The position numbers and the translations under genes were made by a program. A stretch of 64,000 nucleotides of DNA from Advenella mandrilli (lineage in GTDB: Bacteria; Pseudomonadota; Gammaproteobacteria; Burkholderiales; Burkholderiaceae_B). Each line of letters starts with the position of its first letter. Within the stretch, counting starts at the first letter, position 1. Under the pieces are notes generated by a model. The model was not told the DNA's origin. It made no database searches and saw nothing but the letters and a program-made list of their open reading frames with translations. This document shows positions 10,108-19,217 of this stretch, piece by piece. The DNA is taken from assembly GCF_016595155.1 (NCBI RefSeq), contig NZ_JAENGP010000011.1, positions 62,001-126,000 on the forward strand, read 5' to 3'.

Positions 10108-11211
10108 ATGTCATCTGAAAATCTTCAATCTACCTCCCTGCACGGCATCCATCTCTCACTAGGCGCCAAAATGGTGGATTTCGGCGGCTGGGACATGCCG
10201 GTGTCATATGGTTCTCAAATCGAAGAACACCACGCGGTGCGCAATGCCGTGGGCATGTTCGACGTTTCTCACATGCTGAATGTGGATGTTTCAGGGCCGG
10301 GCACACTTGATTTTTTGCGTCGCGTGCTGGCCAATGATGTAGCCAGACTCACGGTGCCGGGCAAGGCTTTATATAGCTGCATGCTCAATCCTGACGGGGG
10401 CGTGATTGACGACCTGATCGTTTATTTCTTTGCGGTTGATAACTGGCGCCTGGTGGTGAATGCCGGCAGGGCCGGGGTTGATGTGGCGTGGCTGCAGGCG
10501 CAGGCCCAACAGGAAGGGCATGGCCGGGTGGTGATTACACCGCGACATGATCTGGCCATGATTGCCGTACAGGGGCCGCATGCCCGGGAAAAAGTCTGGA
10601 ATATCCGTTCGGGCCTGAAAATGCAAACCGAATCCTTGTCAGCATTTACGGCTGTCTTTGTTGAGCCGGATTTCATGGTGGCCCGTACCGGCTATACCGG
10701 AGAGGACGGTTTTGAAATTGTTTTGCCCGCCAGTCAGGTGGTGGATTTCTGGAACGAGTTACTGGCGCAGGGAGTCAGGCCATGTGGCTTGGGAGCCCGT
10801 GATACCTTGCGCCTTGAAGCCGGCATGAACTTGTATGGCCAGGATATGGATGAAACTGTTCAACCCGCCCAGGCGGGCTTGAACTGGACAGTTAGTTTTA
10901 AAGATGAATCCCGGGATTTTATTGGTCGCCAGGCGATTAGCCAAGCGCCAAAGCGCAATGCCTTTATGGGTATAAAACTGAATGAACGTGGCGTGATGCG
11001 GGCACATATGAAAGTCAGGACCGAATTGGGTGATGGCGAGATAACCAGTGGTACCATGTCACCCACTTTGGGTTTTTCTATTGGTTTTGCCCGTTTGCCC
11101 GAAGGCGTTCAGGCCGGTGAGCCGGTGCAGGTGGAGTTGCGTGGTAAATGGCTGCCGGCTACTTTGTGCGCCTTGCCTTTTGTGCGTCATGGCAAGCCAT
11201 TGGTGTCTTGA
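10108..11211 (+). CDS. gcvT: Glycine cleavage system T protein (aminomethyltransferase)
   Basis: Transfers the methylene carbon from aminomethyl-lipoyl GcvH to tetrahydrofolate, releasing ammonia and giving 5,10-methylene-THF. At 367 residues it has normal length. The folate-binding N-terminal domain carries GGVIDDLIVY, in which Asp101 matches the catalytic aspartate of E. coli GcvT, and the C-terminal barrel ends with PFVRHGKP. The ATG at 10108 follows a weak AACCAAGG site. It is the first gene of gcvT-gcvH-gcvP; the order T-H-P is the common proteobacterial one. The lipoamide dehydrogenase (L protein) is not in this window and is presumably shared with other complexes. The product 5,10-methylene-THF is the cofactor used by ThyA encoded about 4 kb downstream. 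Confidence 0.97.
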   Translation: MSSENLQSTSLHGIHLSLGAKMVDFGGWDMPVSYGSQIEEHHAVRNAVGMFDVSHMLNVDVSGPGTLDFLRRVLANDVARLTVPGKALYSCMLNPDGGVIDDLIVYFFAVDNWRLVVNAGRAGVDVAWLQAQAQQEGHGRVVITPRHDLAMIAVQGPHAREKVWNIRSGLKMQTESLSAFTAVFVEPDFMVARTGYTGEDGFEIVLPASQVVDFWNELLAQGVRPCGLGARDTLRLEAGMNLYGQDMDETVQPAQAGLNWTVSFKDESRDFIGRQAISQAPKRNAFMGIKLNERGVMRAHMKVRTELGDGEITSGTMSPTLGFSIGFARLPEGVQAGEPVQVELRGKWLPATLCALPFVRHGKPLVS

Positions 11212-11292
11212 GGTATCTTGATCCGGCTGTATGACAGGCCATCATACATAAACCTTAAAAGTACATCACTAAAAATAAATTAATGCTAATGT

Positions 11293-11314
11293 CACGTGTG
11301 AAACGTGTTTTTTT
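11293..11314 (+). terminator. Weak hairpin plus T-run between gcvT and gcvH
   Basis: CACGT (11293-11297) pairs with ACGTG (11303-11307) around a 5-nt loop and is followed directly by seven T. The stem is short, so it may be a partial terminator or attenuator inside the gcv operon rather than an operon end. Confidence 0.35.
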
Positions 11315-11334
11315 ATATAAATCAGGAGTTATCA

Positions 11335-11709
11335 ATGAATTTGCCTACCGATCGTAAATACACTAAAACCCATGAGTGGATTTTGGTTGAGGGAGATGTT
11401 TTTGTAGTTGGCATTACCGACAATGCGCAAGATCAGCTGGGTGATCTGGTTTATGTGGGTGATGTCAATGTAGGCGAGACCCTGAGTGCAGGAGAAACGG
11501 CGGCGGTGGTTGAGTCGGTGAAGGCAGCTTCAGATATTTACGCGCCGGTGGATGGTGAAATTGTGGCTTTCAACCAGTCTCTTGAAGAAGAGCCCAATTT
11601 GATCAACGAAGATGCCTATGTAAACTGGATTTTCAAGATCAAACCCAATAATCCGGCCGATCTTGAAGGTTTGCTGGATGCCGCCGGTTATCAGGAACAG
11701 GCTGAATAG
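11335..11709 (+). CDS. gcvH: Glycine cleavage system H protein (lipoyl carrier)
   Basis: Small lipoylated shuttle that carries the aminomethyl group between GcvP and GcvT. 124 residues, a normal length. The lipoyl-lysine motif ESVKAASD places the modified residue at Lys63, and the preceding hydrophobic beta-hairpin ([12 protein letters not shown]) is typical. ATG 11335 is chosen because CAGGAG lies 7-8 bp upstream and the protein then opens [15 protein letters not shown] as in the family. An in-frame start 30 bp earlier has no ribosome site. The gene ends 25 bp before the gcvP start, implying co-transcription. Confidence 0.96.
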   Translation: MNLPTDRKYTKTHEWILVEGDVFVVGITDNAQDQLGDLVYVGDVNVGETLSAGETAAVVESVKAASDIYAPVDGEIVAFNQSLEEEPNLINEDAYVNWIFKIKPNNPADLEGLLDAAGYQEQAE

Positions 11710-11734
11710 TCTCCATTTTTATGGGATAGAAAAT

Positions 11735-14602
11735 ATGTTGCGTACACATAAGGATGTGTCCCAGGCATTTATTGGTCGACACGTAGGGCCCACCGAGGCC
11801 GAGCAGAAAAAAATGCTGTCTGTTATTGGCGCTGAAAGCCTGGATGACTTGATTGAGGAAATTGTTCCTTCGGGTATCCGCCTTGAAGAACCATTGGCTT
11901 TGGATCATGCTCGCAGTGAAACCGATGTGCTTGGTGAACTTAAAAAAATCGCATCGGGCAACAAACTGTACAGAAATTATATAGGGCAGGGCTATTACGG
12001 CACACACACGCCTAATGTGATTTTACGCAATATTCTTGAAAATCCGGCATGGTATACCGCCTATACCCCTTATCAGCCAGAAATTTCCCAGGGCCGGCTA
12101 GAGGCCTTGCTCAATTTCCAGACGATGGTGGCTGACTTGACCGGCTTGCCAGTCGCTAATGCCTCTTTGCTTGATGAAGCAACGGCCGCGGCCGAGGCCA
12201 TGACACTGGCTAAACGGGTATCCAAATCCAAAAGCAAGGTGTTTTTTGTGTCAATGCACTGTCATCCGCAAACCATCGCGGTGGTTCGTACTCGTGCCGA
12301 AGCCCTGGGGATAGAGGTGGTTTGTGGCAATGAGCTGGAAGATATCCCGGATTGTTTTGGGGTATTGCTGCAGTATCCGCATAGTCTTGGTGGGGTGCTT
12401 GATTACGTTGGCTTGACCACGGCCCTGCAGGCCAAAGGCACGGTGGTCGCGGTGGCTACCGATTTGCTGGCCCTGGCCATTCTGAAAGCACCGGGTGAAT
12501 GGCATGCCGATATTGCGGTGGGCAGTGCGCAGCGCTTTGGCGTGCCCTTGGGGTTTGGCGGCCCGCACGCCGGGTTCATGGCTTGTAAAGATGCCTTCAA
12601 ACGCAATATGCCTGGCCGTCTGGTGGGTGTTTCGGTTGATGCACAGGGTAACCCGGCATTACGGCTGGCTTTACAAACCCGTGAACAGCATATTCGCCGT
12701 GAAAAGGCCACGTCCAATATTTGTACCGCCCAGGTTTTGCTGGCGGTAATGGCCAGTATGTATGCGGTTTACCATGGCGCCAATGGTATTCGTGCGATTG
12801 CGCAGCGGGTTTATGTTTGCACGCTGGTGTTAAAAGAAGCCCTGGCACGTATGGGCTTGAGTGCGGTCAATGACACTTTTTTTGATACGCTATATATAAA
12901 AAACGCCCTGGCGACAGAGGTGATCAACGCGACCCTGAATGCGCAAATTAATATGCGCCAGCCTGACAGAGACAGTTTTGCCGTGTCTTTGGATGAAACG
13001 GTTACCCTGGAAGATCTTCAGCAATTGGTGGATGTGATTGCCAAAGGTGTTGAGCAGCAAGCGCCGGATGTGGCCGGGCTTTATGCCGAACTGGATGTTT
13101 TTGTGCCTAATAGTGTGGCCAGGCAGTCGGCTATTTTGTCGCATCCTGTTTTTTCCAGTATTCATTCCGAAACCGATATGTTGCGTTATTTGCGCAGTCT
13201 GGCCGATAAAGACCTGGCACTGGACCGCAGCATGATTCCATTGGGCTCTTGCACCATGAAGTTGAATGCAACGGCCGAGATGATTCCCATTACCTGGCCC
13301 GAGTTTGCGAACCTGCATCCTTATGCTCCCCGCGATCAGGCGGCTGGCTATCAGGCGTTGCTGGAACGCCTGTCACGGGCCTTGTGTGAAATTACGGGGT
13401 ACGATTCGATTAGCTTGCAGCCCAATTCAGGCGCCCAGGGCGAGTATGCCGGGCTTTTGGCGATTCGTGCCTATCATCAGGCCAATGGACAACATCAGCG
13501 CAATGTTTGTTTAATTCCTGCCTCTGCCCATGGCACCAATCCGGCATCGGCCCATTTGGCGGGTATGGATGTGGTGGTGGTGGCCACCGATGAAAATGGC
13601 AATGTGGATGTGAGTGATCTTAAGGCGAAGCTGGAAAAGGTGGGTGAGCGGGTTGCTGCCTTAATGGTGACTTATCCTTCCACGCATGGGGTGTTTGAAG
13701 AGGCGATTACCGGGATTTGCGATTTGGTGCATCAGGCAGGCGGGCAGGTTTATCTTGATGGTGCAAATATGAATGCGATGGTGGGGCTGGCCAAGCCAGG
13801 TTTGTTTGGTTCTGATGTGTCCCACCTTAATTTGCACAAGACGTTTTGTATTCCGCATGGCGGTGGTGGGCCGGGTGTGGGGCCGGTTGCGGTGCGAGCA
13901 CATTTGGCGCCTTTTTTGCCGGCGGTGTTGAATGCGCAGGGTCAATGTGACGCGGGTTCAGTTATTGGGCCGGTATCGGCAGCGCCTTTCGGATCTGCCA
14001 GTATTTTGCCCATTTCTTATGTGTATATTGCGCTAATGGGGGCCGAAGGGCTGAAGCGGGCCAGCGAGGTGGCTTTGCTGAATGCCAATTATATGGCGAA
14101 GCGGCTGGCGCCTTATTATCCGGTGTTGTATACGGGGCGTAATGGGCGTGTTGCGCATGAGTGTATTCTGGATTTGCGTCCTGTTAAAGAGAGCAGCGGC
14201 ATTACGGTGGATGATGTAGCCAAGCGGCTGGTGGATTATGGTTTTCATGCACCAACGATGAGTTTTCCGGTGGCGGGTACGTTAATGGTAGAACCAACCG
14301 AGTCGGAGAGCCTGAAGGAGCTGGACCGGTTTATTAATGCGATGATTGCGATTCGCAAGGAGATTGAGCAGGTCGAGAAGGGACAGGTGGATGCGCAGGA
14401 TAATGTGCTGGTGAATGCACCGCATACGGCGCAGATGCTGGTGGCGGATGTTTGGGAGCATGGTTATTCCCGCGTTGAGGCGGCGTATCCGCATTCGGTG
14501 TCGCCCGATGGCAAGTATTGGCCACCGGTGGCACGGGTGGATAATGCTTATGGGGACCGGAATCTGGTGTGTACTTGCCCGCCGCTTGAGGATTATGTTT
14601 GA
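11735..14602 (+). CDS. gcvP: Glycine dehydrogenase (aminomethyl-transferring), P protein
   Basis: PLP-dependent glycine decarboxylase that releases CO2 and loads the aminomethyl group onto lipoyl-GcvH. With ATG 11735 it is 955 residues, the fused full-length form: an N-terminal degenerate half (about 1-440) and a C-terminal catalytic half. The PLP lysine is Lys702 in [14 protein letters not shown], followed by the glycine-rich loop. HGTNPASAH near residue 599 is also conserved. The in-frame start at 11663 lies inside gcvH and would add 24 unlike residues, so it is rejected. The last gene of the gcv operon, it converges on folA across a repeat-containing gap. Confidence 0.97.
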   Translation: MLRTHKDVSQAFIGRHVGPTEAEQKKMLSVIGAESLDDLIEEIVPSGIRLEEPLALDHARSETDVLGELKKIASGNKLYRNYIGQGYYGTHTPNVILRNILENPAWYTAYTPYQPEISQGRLEALLNFQTMVADLTGLPVANASLLDEATAAAEAMTLAKRVSKSKSKVFFVSMHCHPQTIAVVRTRAEALGIEVVCGNELEDIPDCFGVLLQYPHSLGGVLDYVGLTTALQAKGTVVAVATDLLALAILKAPGEWHADIAVGSAQRFGVPLGFGGPHAGFMACKDAFKRNMPGRLVGVSVDAQGNPALRLALQTREQHIRREKATSNICTAQVLLAVMASMYAVYHGANGIRAIAQRVYVCTLVLKEALARMGLSAVNDTFFDTLYIKNALATEVINATLNAQINMRQPDRDSFAVSLDETVTLEDLQQLVDVIAKGVEQQAPDVAGLYAELDVFVPNSVARQSAILSHPVFSSIHSETDMLRYLRSLADKDLALDRSMIPLGSCTMKLNATAEMIPITWPEFANLHPYAPRDQAAGYQALLERLSRALCEITGYDSISLQPNSGAQGEYAGLLAIRAYHQANGQHQRNVCLIPASAHGTNPASAHLAGMDVVVVATDENGNVDVSDLKAKLEKVGERVAALMVTYPSTHGVFEEAITGICDLVHQAGGQVYLDGANMNAMVGLAKPGLFGSDVSHLNLHKTFCIPHGGGGPGVGPVAVRAHLAPFLPAVLNAQGQCDAGSVIGPVSAAPFGSASILPISYVYIALMGAEGLKRASEVALLNANYMAKRLAPYYPVLYTGRNGRVAHECILDLRPVKESSGITVDDVAKRLVDYGFHAPTMSFPVAGTLMVEPTESESLKELDRFINAMIAIRKEIEQVEKGQVDAQDNVLVNAPHTAQMLVADVWEHGYSRVEAAYPHSVSPDGKYWPPVARVDNAYGDRNLVCTCPPLEDYV

Positions 14603-14665
14603 TGTTGTTGGTTTGGGTTCGTTCTTTTGGACATCCCCTTTACCTTAAAAGAAAACAGATAAATT

Positions 14666-14698
14666 CCCCTCCTGCGGAGGGGTGGCAGGCGAAGCCTG
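14666..14698 (+). repeat. Double-hairpin extragenic repeat
   Basis: Two back-to-back perfect hairpins: CCCCTCC/GGAGGGG (14666-14672 and 14676-14682, 3-nt loop) and CAGGC/GCCTG (14686-14690 and 14694-14698, loop GAA), then GACGGGGTGGTT. The wording resembles extragenic palindromic elements scattered in many unrelated genomes. It sits between the convergent gcvP and folA genes and has no T-run, so terminator activity is uncertain. Confidence 0.6.
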
Positions 14699-14715
14699 AC
14701 GGGGTGGTTGTTAGC

Positions 14716-14778
14716 AAACCCCAGTTCGGGATGGTGGCACACAAACCTCAGTGCGAGGTGGTGGCACGAAACCCCAGT
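14716..14778. repeat. Tandem ~27-bp repeat, 2.4 copies
   Basis: Copy 1 (14716-14740) and copy 2 (14743-14767) share AAACC.CAGT.CG.G.TGGTGGCAC with four substitutions. A third, partial copy (AAACCCCAGT) runs 14769-14778 up to the folA stop codon. Each copy can fold into a small hairpin (for example CCTC/GAGG), and the changes are partly compensatory. It directly follows the double-hairpin element. Confidence 0.65.
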
Positions 14779-14781
14779 CTG

Positions 14782-15270
14782 TTACGCTTTTTCGTAAATA
14801 ACAAAATCGTAAGTCAGACCGTTTTCTTCAGGCTGGGTTTGTCTGCTGGTTTCTTTCCAGCGGGTTTTGTCCAGGGCCGGGAAGTAAGTATCGCCGTCTA
14901 TGTTGGCGTGGATTTCGGTGGCATATACTTTGTCGCATTGGTCCAGGCACAGGCGGAAGATTTGTTCGCCACCAATGATAAAAATGTTTTCTTTCCCGTC
15001 TATTGTGGCTGCTTTGATAGCCTCTTCAAGCGTGGGGACGCATTCTGCACCGGTGGCCTGGTAGTCTTGATTACGCGTAATGACGATATTGCGTCTGCCG
15101 GGCAGGGGGCGGCCAAGAGATTCCCAGGTTTTTCGGCCCATGATAATGGGGCTGCCCAGGGTGGTTTTTTTGAAGTTGGCCAGGTCGCCCGGGATGTGCC
15201 ATGGCATGGTGTTGTCTTTGCCGATGACGAGGTTGTCAGTGTAGGCAACGATGAGGTTTAAGGATGTCAT
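14782..15270 (-). CDS. folA: Dihydrofolate reductase
   Basis: Reduces dihydrofolate to tetrahydrofolate with NADPH, regenerating the folate that ThyA oxidises. 162 residues, a normal chromosomal length. The active-site stretch MPWHIPGDLANFK has the catalytic acid at Asp29, GRKTWESLGRPLPGR provides the NADPH-phosphate-binding arginines, and IIGGEQIF is the conserved cofactor loop. The ATG at 15270 begins MTSLNLIVAYT. It lies 83 bp downstream of thyA on the same strand, in the common thyA-folA order. Its end abuts the tandem repeat. Confidence 0.97.
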   Translation of the reverse strand: MTSLNLIVAYTDNLVIGKDNTMPWHIPGDLANFKKTTLGSPIIMGRKTWESLGRPLPGRRNIVITRNQDYQATGAECVPTLEEAIKAATIDGKENIFIIGGEQIFRLCLDQCDKVYATEIHANIDGDTYFPALDKTRWKETSRQTQPEENGLTYDFVIYEKA

Positions 15271-15353
15271 ATGCAGGGTGTCTGGTGTTTATAGTGTACT
15301 TGGTGTAGTGCTAATTAATGATACTGCTGCTGCGCGTGTGTGTCTTGTGTGGG

Positions 15354-16148
15354 TTATACGGCAACGGGGGCCTTGATGTGGGGGTGGTGCTGGTAGTCAA
15401 GAATTTCGAAGTCTTCGTATTCGTATTCAAACAAAGAGGCGGGTTTGCGCTTGATGTTGAGTTTGGGGTAGGGGAAGGGGGCGCGCGACAGTTGCAGCTC
15501 GACCTGTTCCAGGTGATTGCTATACAGGTGGCAGTCGCCGCCGGTCCAGATGAATTCGCCCACTTCAAGGTTGCATTGTTGAGCCACCATGTGGGTGAGC
15601 AGGGCGTAGCTGGCAATATTGAAGGGCACCCCCAGGAAAATATCGGCACTACGTTGGTAAAGCTGGCACGACAATTTTCCTTCGGCTACGTAAAATTGGA
15701 AAAACGCGTGGCAGGGGGGCAGTTTCATTTTACCAATGTCCGCCACGTTCCAGGCGGAAACAATCAGGCGACGTGAGTCGGGGTTGTTGTTGATTTGTTC
15801 AATAACCTGACTGATCTGGTCGATGTGCTCACCGTTAGGTGTGGGCCAGGAGCGCCACTGAACGCCGTAAATGGGGCCAAGTTCTCCATTTTCGTCGGCC
15901 CATTCGTCCCAAATGCTAACGCCACGTTCTTGCAGCCATTTTACGTTTGAGTCGCCCCGCAAAAACCAGAGAAGTTCTATGAAGATGCTTTTGGTATGCA
16001 GTTTTTTGGTGGTTACCATGGGAAAGCCTTCTGCCAGATCAAAACGCATTTGATGGCCGAAGACAGAGCGGGTTCCGGTGCCGGTACGGTCGGTTTTGCT
16101 GACGCCTTTTTCATAGACGTGGCGCATGAAGTCTTCATATTGACGCAT
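15354..16148 (-). CDS. thyA: Thymidylate synthase
   Basis: Methylates dUMP to dTMP with 5,10-methylene-THF, giving dihydrofolate for FolA. 264 residues, exactly the E. coli-type length. The catalytic nucleophile is Cys146 in [12 protein letters not shown], followed by the dUMP-binding CQLYQRSAD and the [15 protein letters not shown] helix. [11 protein letters not shown] near the N-terminus supplies the phosphate-binding arginine. Complete and likely functional. It starts 3 bp after the OsmC-family stop codon, so the OsmC gene, thyA and folA form one minus-strand transcription unit. Confidence 0.98.
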   Translation of the reverse strand: MRQYEDFMRHVYEKGVSKTDRTGTGTRSVFGHQMRFDLAEGFPMVTTKKLHTKSIFIELLWFLRGDSNVKWLQERGVSIWDEWADENGELGPIYGVQWRSWPTPNGEHIDQISQVIEQINNNPDSRRLIVSAWNVADIGKMKLPPCHAFFQFYVAEGKLSCQLYQRSADIFLGVPFNIASYALLTHMVAQQCNLEVGEFIWTGGDCHLYSNHLEQVELQLSRAPFPYPKLNIKRKPASLFEYEYEDFEILDYQHHPHIKAPVAV

Positions 16149-16151
16149 GGC

Positions 16152-16574
16152 TCAGTCCTCCAGAATTTTGGTTTCGTGCGTGATGTCGGCCGTTTTTTCC
16201 AGCATGGCAACGGCTGAGCAGTATTTGTCGTGAGACAGCTTGACGGCCCGTTCAACGACTTTTTCAGACAGGTTTTTGCCTTTGACGGTAAACACGAAGT
16301 GAATTTTGGTAAAAACCTTGGGATCGGTGTCGGCGCGTTCGCTGGTAATGGCGACGTTGCAATGGGCAACGTCCTGGCGGCTGCGTTTCAGGATAAGTAC
16401 AACGTCGTAGGCGGCACAGCCACCTGCGCCGGTAAGGATCATTTCCATCGGGCGCGGAGCCAGGTTGTTGCCGCCGCCTTCGGGGGCGCCATCCATGGCG
16501 ACAACGTGGCCACTGCCGGTTCTTGCAACAAAAAGCATGCCCTCGGGGCCATTCCATTCAACTGTACACTGCAT
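16152..16574 (-). CDS. OsmC/YhfA-family redox protein
   Basis: Small cytoplasmic protein of the OsmC/Ohr superfamily, closest in wording to the E. coli YhfA group. Ohr members reduce organic hydroperoxides through two cysteines. Here both candidate cysteines are present, Cys53 in TGAGGCAAYD and Cys119 in HDKYCSAV, so redox activity is plausible, but the substrate is unknown. The start at 16574 is chosen because an AGGA site lies upstream and the protein opens MQCTVEWNG. A longer frame to 16610 adds 12 unlike residues. The neighbour thyA follows after 3 bp. Confidence 0.85.
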   Translation of the reverse strand: MQCTVEWNGPEGMLFVARTGSGHVVAMDGAPEGGGNNLAPRPMEMILTGAGGCAAYDVVLILKRSRQDVAHCNVAITSERADTDPKVFTKIHFVFTVKGKNLSEKVVERAVKLSHDKYCSAVAMLEKTADITHETKILED

Positions 16575-16835
16575 GTTCGTAGTCCTGAAAAACGATTTGT
16601 GCAAGAACAAGAGGTCTTGCCTGTGTTTGATCGTGTGAAACCTGTAATTTTACCTGTATAAGACCCAAAAAAATGAAAAACACAGGATAAATAGGGGAAT
16701 GTTAGCTGATTTTGTCCTGGATGTTGGCAGAGGTTCCTTATAACTCCTTATAAAAAGGCAAGATGCAAGATATAAACGGGTTTGTTGAACGGTTTATCGT
16801 GAAAGCAGGTTTCAATTGGCTAAAATAGATAACCA

Positions 16836-16865
16836 GGATTCCGAACCATTCAGGGATTCTGAACC
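16836..16865. promoter_or_regulatory. Direct repeat GGATTCYGAACC ahead of coq7
   Basis: GGATTCCGAACC (16836-16847) and GGATTCTGAACC (16854-16865) repeat with an 18-bp period, ending about 13 bp before the coq7 ribosome site. Such phasing suits an operator or a duplicated leader element. The rest of the 317-bp gap between the OsmC gene and coq7 shows only AT-rich sequence and a TAAAAT at 16821 without a matching -35. Confidence 0.35.
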
Positions 16866-16891
16866 CCTTAGTATTACCGGAGATGATTTTT

Positions 16892-17575
16892 ATGACTCAA
16901 CCTATCACTAACGCAGGAACCAGGCCCGCTTTTCGTCGCCAGCCATCAGGGCTGGATACTTTATTTATTGAAGTGAACAAGGCGCTCGAGGTGCTTTCGG
17001 GAGCGGCGCAGGCTACCCGTGCAAACCCGGCAGGTGAGCCCGACATGACTGATCCTGAGTTGAATGAGTCCGAAAAAAAACATGTGGCCGGTTTAATGCG
17101 GGTGAATCATGTGGGTGAGGTGTGTGCACAGGCGTTGTATCGTGGGCAGTCGATAATGTGTAAAGACCCAAAGATCAAGCGGGTGTTGCTGCATGCGGCT
17201 GAAGAAGAAGTGGATCACCTGTCCTGGTGCCACGACCGGCTTGGTGAGCTGAAAAGCCATACCAGTTTGTTGAATCCATTGTGGTATGCCGGTTCGTTTA
17301 CGCTGGGAGTGATGGCCAGTGTGGCAGGGGTGCCTAAAAACCTGGGGTTCATGGCAGAAACCGAAAGGCAGGTTGAGCAACATCTTGAATCGCACCTGGT
17401 ATCACTACCTGAACAGGATGCGCGTTCACGTAAAATAGTGACCCAGATGCGCGATGATGAAGTAGGGCATAGAACGACAGCAGAGGTAAATGGGGCTGAA
17501 GAACTGCCGGCACCGGTGAAACAGGCCATGCGGTTTATGTCAAAAATCATGACGACTTTGGCTTACCGCCTATAA
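16892..17575 (+). CDS. coq7: Ubiquinone biosynthesis di-iron hydroxylase (demethoxyubiquinone hydroxylase)
   Basis: Hydroxylates demethoxyubiquinone, the penultimate step of aerobic ubiquinone synthesis, at the inner face of the cytoplasmic membrane. 227 residues. Carboxylate-bridged di-iron ligands are visible: Glu76 in NHVGEVCAQ, Glu106-x-x-His109 in EEEVDH, and Glu190-x-x-His193 in DDEVGHR. A hydrophobic membrane-contact region lies near residues 128-148. The start at 16892 is chosen over 16883 because GGAG at 16879-16882 is correctly spaced. It stands alone, with the small-RNA candidate following. This is the Coq7 type found in many beta- and gammaproteobacteria in place of UbiF. Confidence 0.95.
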   Translation: MTQPITNAGTRPAFRRQPSGLDTLFIEVNKALEVLSGAAQATRANPAGEPDMTDPELNESEKKHVAGLMRVNHVGEVCAQALYRGQSIMCKDPKIKRVLLHAAEEEVDHLSWCHDRLGELKSHTSLLNPLWYAGSFTLGVMASVAGVPKNLGFMAETERQVEQHLESHLVSLPEQDARSRKIVTQMRDDEVGHRTTAEVNGAEELPAPVKQAMRFMSKIMTTLAYRL

Positions 17576-17633
17576 ACTTTGTTGTTTTTACAACATTTGT
17601 TACGATTTCATTAGGGTTTACCTGTAATTTTTC

Positions 17634-17663
17634 TTGCATTGCACCATGAGGTTCGGTTATAGT
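17634..17663 (+). promoter_or_regulatory. Candidate sigma-70 promoter for a small RNA
   Basis: TTGCAT (17634-17639), an 18-bp spacer, then TATAGT (17658-17663, five of six consensus). Predicted start near 17670. No protein-coding frame follows before the strong terminator at 17777-17810, which suggests a short untranslated transcript. Confidence 0.5.
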
Positions 17664-17669
17664 TACTAC

Positions 17670-17810
17670 ATCGGATGACGCAACACATTAAGAATTAAGA
17701 AAAGCATTCTAATGTGCGCTTTAAAAAAGCAGTCATGCCAAGGTTGTCTCCTCCACCCTCCTCCTTTGGTGGATTTTGCCCAAAATCGTAAGATTTTGGG
17801 CATTTTTTTT
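17670..17810 (+). ncRNA. Putative small RNA with an anti-Shine-Dalgarno (CUCCUCC) loop
   Basis: The 382-bp gap between coq7 and the glycan cluster holds a promoter-like pair, then three hairpins and an intrinsic terminator. The first hairpin is weak (AAAGC 17701-17705 with GCTTT 17718-17722). The second has a perfect 6-bp stem, TCCACC (17752-17757) with GGTGGA (17768-17773), exposing the loop CTCCTCCTTT. The third is the terminator, an 11-bp stem. The exposed CUCCUCC is complementary to a ribosome-binding site and resembles the design of known CU-rich-loop regulatory RNAs, such as the alphaproteobacterial 'cuckoo' RNAs. Expected length is about 140 nt. The family is not recognised and no target is proposed. 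Confidence 0.6.
17777..17810 (+). terminator. Strong Rho-independent terminator
   Basis: A perfect 11-bp stem, 17777-17787 with 17792-17802, a GTAA (GNRA-type) loop, then eight T at 17803-17810. It ends the small-RNA candidate and may also stop read-through from coq7. Confidence 0.88.
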
Positions 17811-17957
17811 GCCTGTTCACTATACAATAAGTAATAACTCATTTCGGATTTAAAATATATAAGGGATACCTAGTATTTCCTGTATGATTCGGATTTGTTT
17901 TTCGCCAATGGTAAAACCGGGTTTTAACTAAATGGTTTGGTCTTTCATTGGTCCTGA

Positions 17958-19103
17958 ATGTTTTTTTTGCGCCTTGGGTTTACTTTGACTTTTACTTGGC
18001 AATATTTATATATCAGCGTAGTGGCATTTATGGTGGGTGGCGTTATCGTTGCCTCCGAACGCTGGCACGGTGCCTACACGGGTGACCATGATCTTAGCAA
18101 GCCACAGGCTTCTCATAAGCGCTCAACTCCCCGGATTGGCGGGCTGGCGGTGTTTGCCGGTACCCTGGCCGGGTTGCTGGTGTTGGGCCGCCCCGATAAC
18201 ACCACCCTTAACTGGTTATGGCCTGCCTTGTTTGTGGCCGCCATGCCGGTGTTTGTGGCGGGCCTTTTAGAAGATATCACCAAGGATATTGGTTCGGGCA
18301 AGCGCCTGTTAGCCGCTTTTGCGTCGGCCGCCATTGCCTGGTGGTTCTTTGGCGGTGTCAGTCGGGTAGGTTTTGCATTTATAGACCAGATTCTGGCATT
18401 TTGGCCCATCTCCCTGTTGTTTACCATGATCGCGGTCGGTGGTTGCACTCATGCCCTTAATATTGTCGACGGTATGAATGGGCTGGCCGGCATGGTTGCC
18501 ATGCTAATGGCCGCTTCTATTGCACTGGTGGCCTACCAGGTTAATGATTTGGCCATTTTTGCCATTGCGTTGGCCATGGCCTCTTCCATTGTTGGTTTTT
18601 TTGTCTGGAATTTCCCGTTTGGCCGAGTGTTCCTGGGCGATGGCGGTGCTTATTTTATTGGTTTCATGCTGGCCGAGCTGGCGGTTCTGCTGGTCATACG
18701 TAATCCTTCCGTGTCTCCGTTTTATGCCTTGGCCGTGTTGTTTTATCCTGTCTTCGAAACCCTGTTTTCCATATGGCGGCGCCGCTTCAAACGCGGGGTG
18801 CCGGTAGACCAGCCTGATGCCTTGCATTTGCATCAGCTTATTTTCCGTCGCCTGGTACGGGTCACCTTCAGTCGTACGGGGCGCGATGCCGTGCCCGCCT
18901 TGTGTAACGCGCTAACATCCCCCTATTTGTGGGTGCTTACCTTAATCGGTCTGGTGCCTGCCACCATTTTCTGGGATAACGCGATTTTGCTTTGTATCAG
19001 TATGCTGGTGTTTTCATCGGTGTATGTTTGGCTTTATGCCCGCCTGGTTGCATGGCGTTGTCCGCGTTGGCTGTTGCTGCCCTCGGTTTCACGTAAACGA
19101 TGA
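17958..19103 (+). CDS. WecA/MraY-family polyprenyl-phosphate sugar-1-phosphate transferase
   Basis: Multi-pass membrane enzyme that moves a (HexNAc) sugar-1-phosphate from UDP onto undecaprenyl phosphate, starting glycan assembly at the cytoplasmic face. 381 residues with about ten hydrophobic segments. Family motifs: SHKRSTPRIGGLAVF (52-66), LLEDITKD (103-110, where most relatives have DD), NIVDGMNGL (168-176), the catalytic FLGDGG (225-230) and HLHQLIFRR (290-298). The histidine motif is of the WecA/WbpL type, not MraY. The start at ATG 17958 has no clear ribosome site, so a start slightly downstream is possible. As first gene of the cluster it is the likely initiating enzyme. Confidence 0.87.
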   Translation: MFFLRLGFTLTFTWQYLYISVVAFMVGGVIVASERWHGAYTGDHDLSKPQASHKRSTPRIGGLAVFAGTLAGLLVLGRPDNTTLNWLWPALFVAAMPVFVAGLLEDITKDIGSGKRLLAAFASAAIAWWFFGGVSRVGFAFIDQILAFWPISLLFTMIAVGGCTHALNIVDGMNGLAGMVAMLMAASIALVAYQVNDLAIFAIALAMASSIVGFFVWNFPFGRVFLGDGGAYFIGFMLAELAVLLVIRNPSVSPFYALAVLFYPVFETLFSIWRRRFKRGVPVDQPDALHLHQLIFRRLVRVTFSRTGRDAVPALCNALTSPYLWVLTLIGLVPATIFWDNAILLCISMLVFSSVYVWLYARLVAWRCPRWLLLPSVSRKR

Positions 19104-19217
19104 ATGAAATGAAAGATATATTTCATCCTCTTATGTTTTCTTGCTTTCCAGGTTAATCCTGATTGTTACAATCAATAAGTCTGCAAAATTATTAAGCTAT
19201 TCCTTTGGGAGAAATTC

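Noticed and set aside
14599-15261. Long open frame on the plus strand across the repeat and folA
   Set aside because: It lies opposite folA, whose DHFR motifs are unmistakable, and its translation resembles no protein family; it is a shadow frame.
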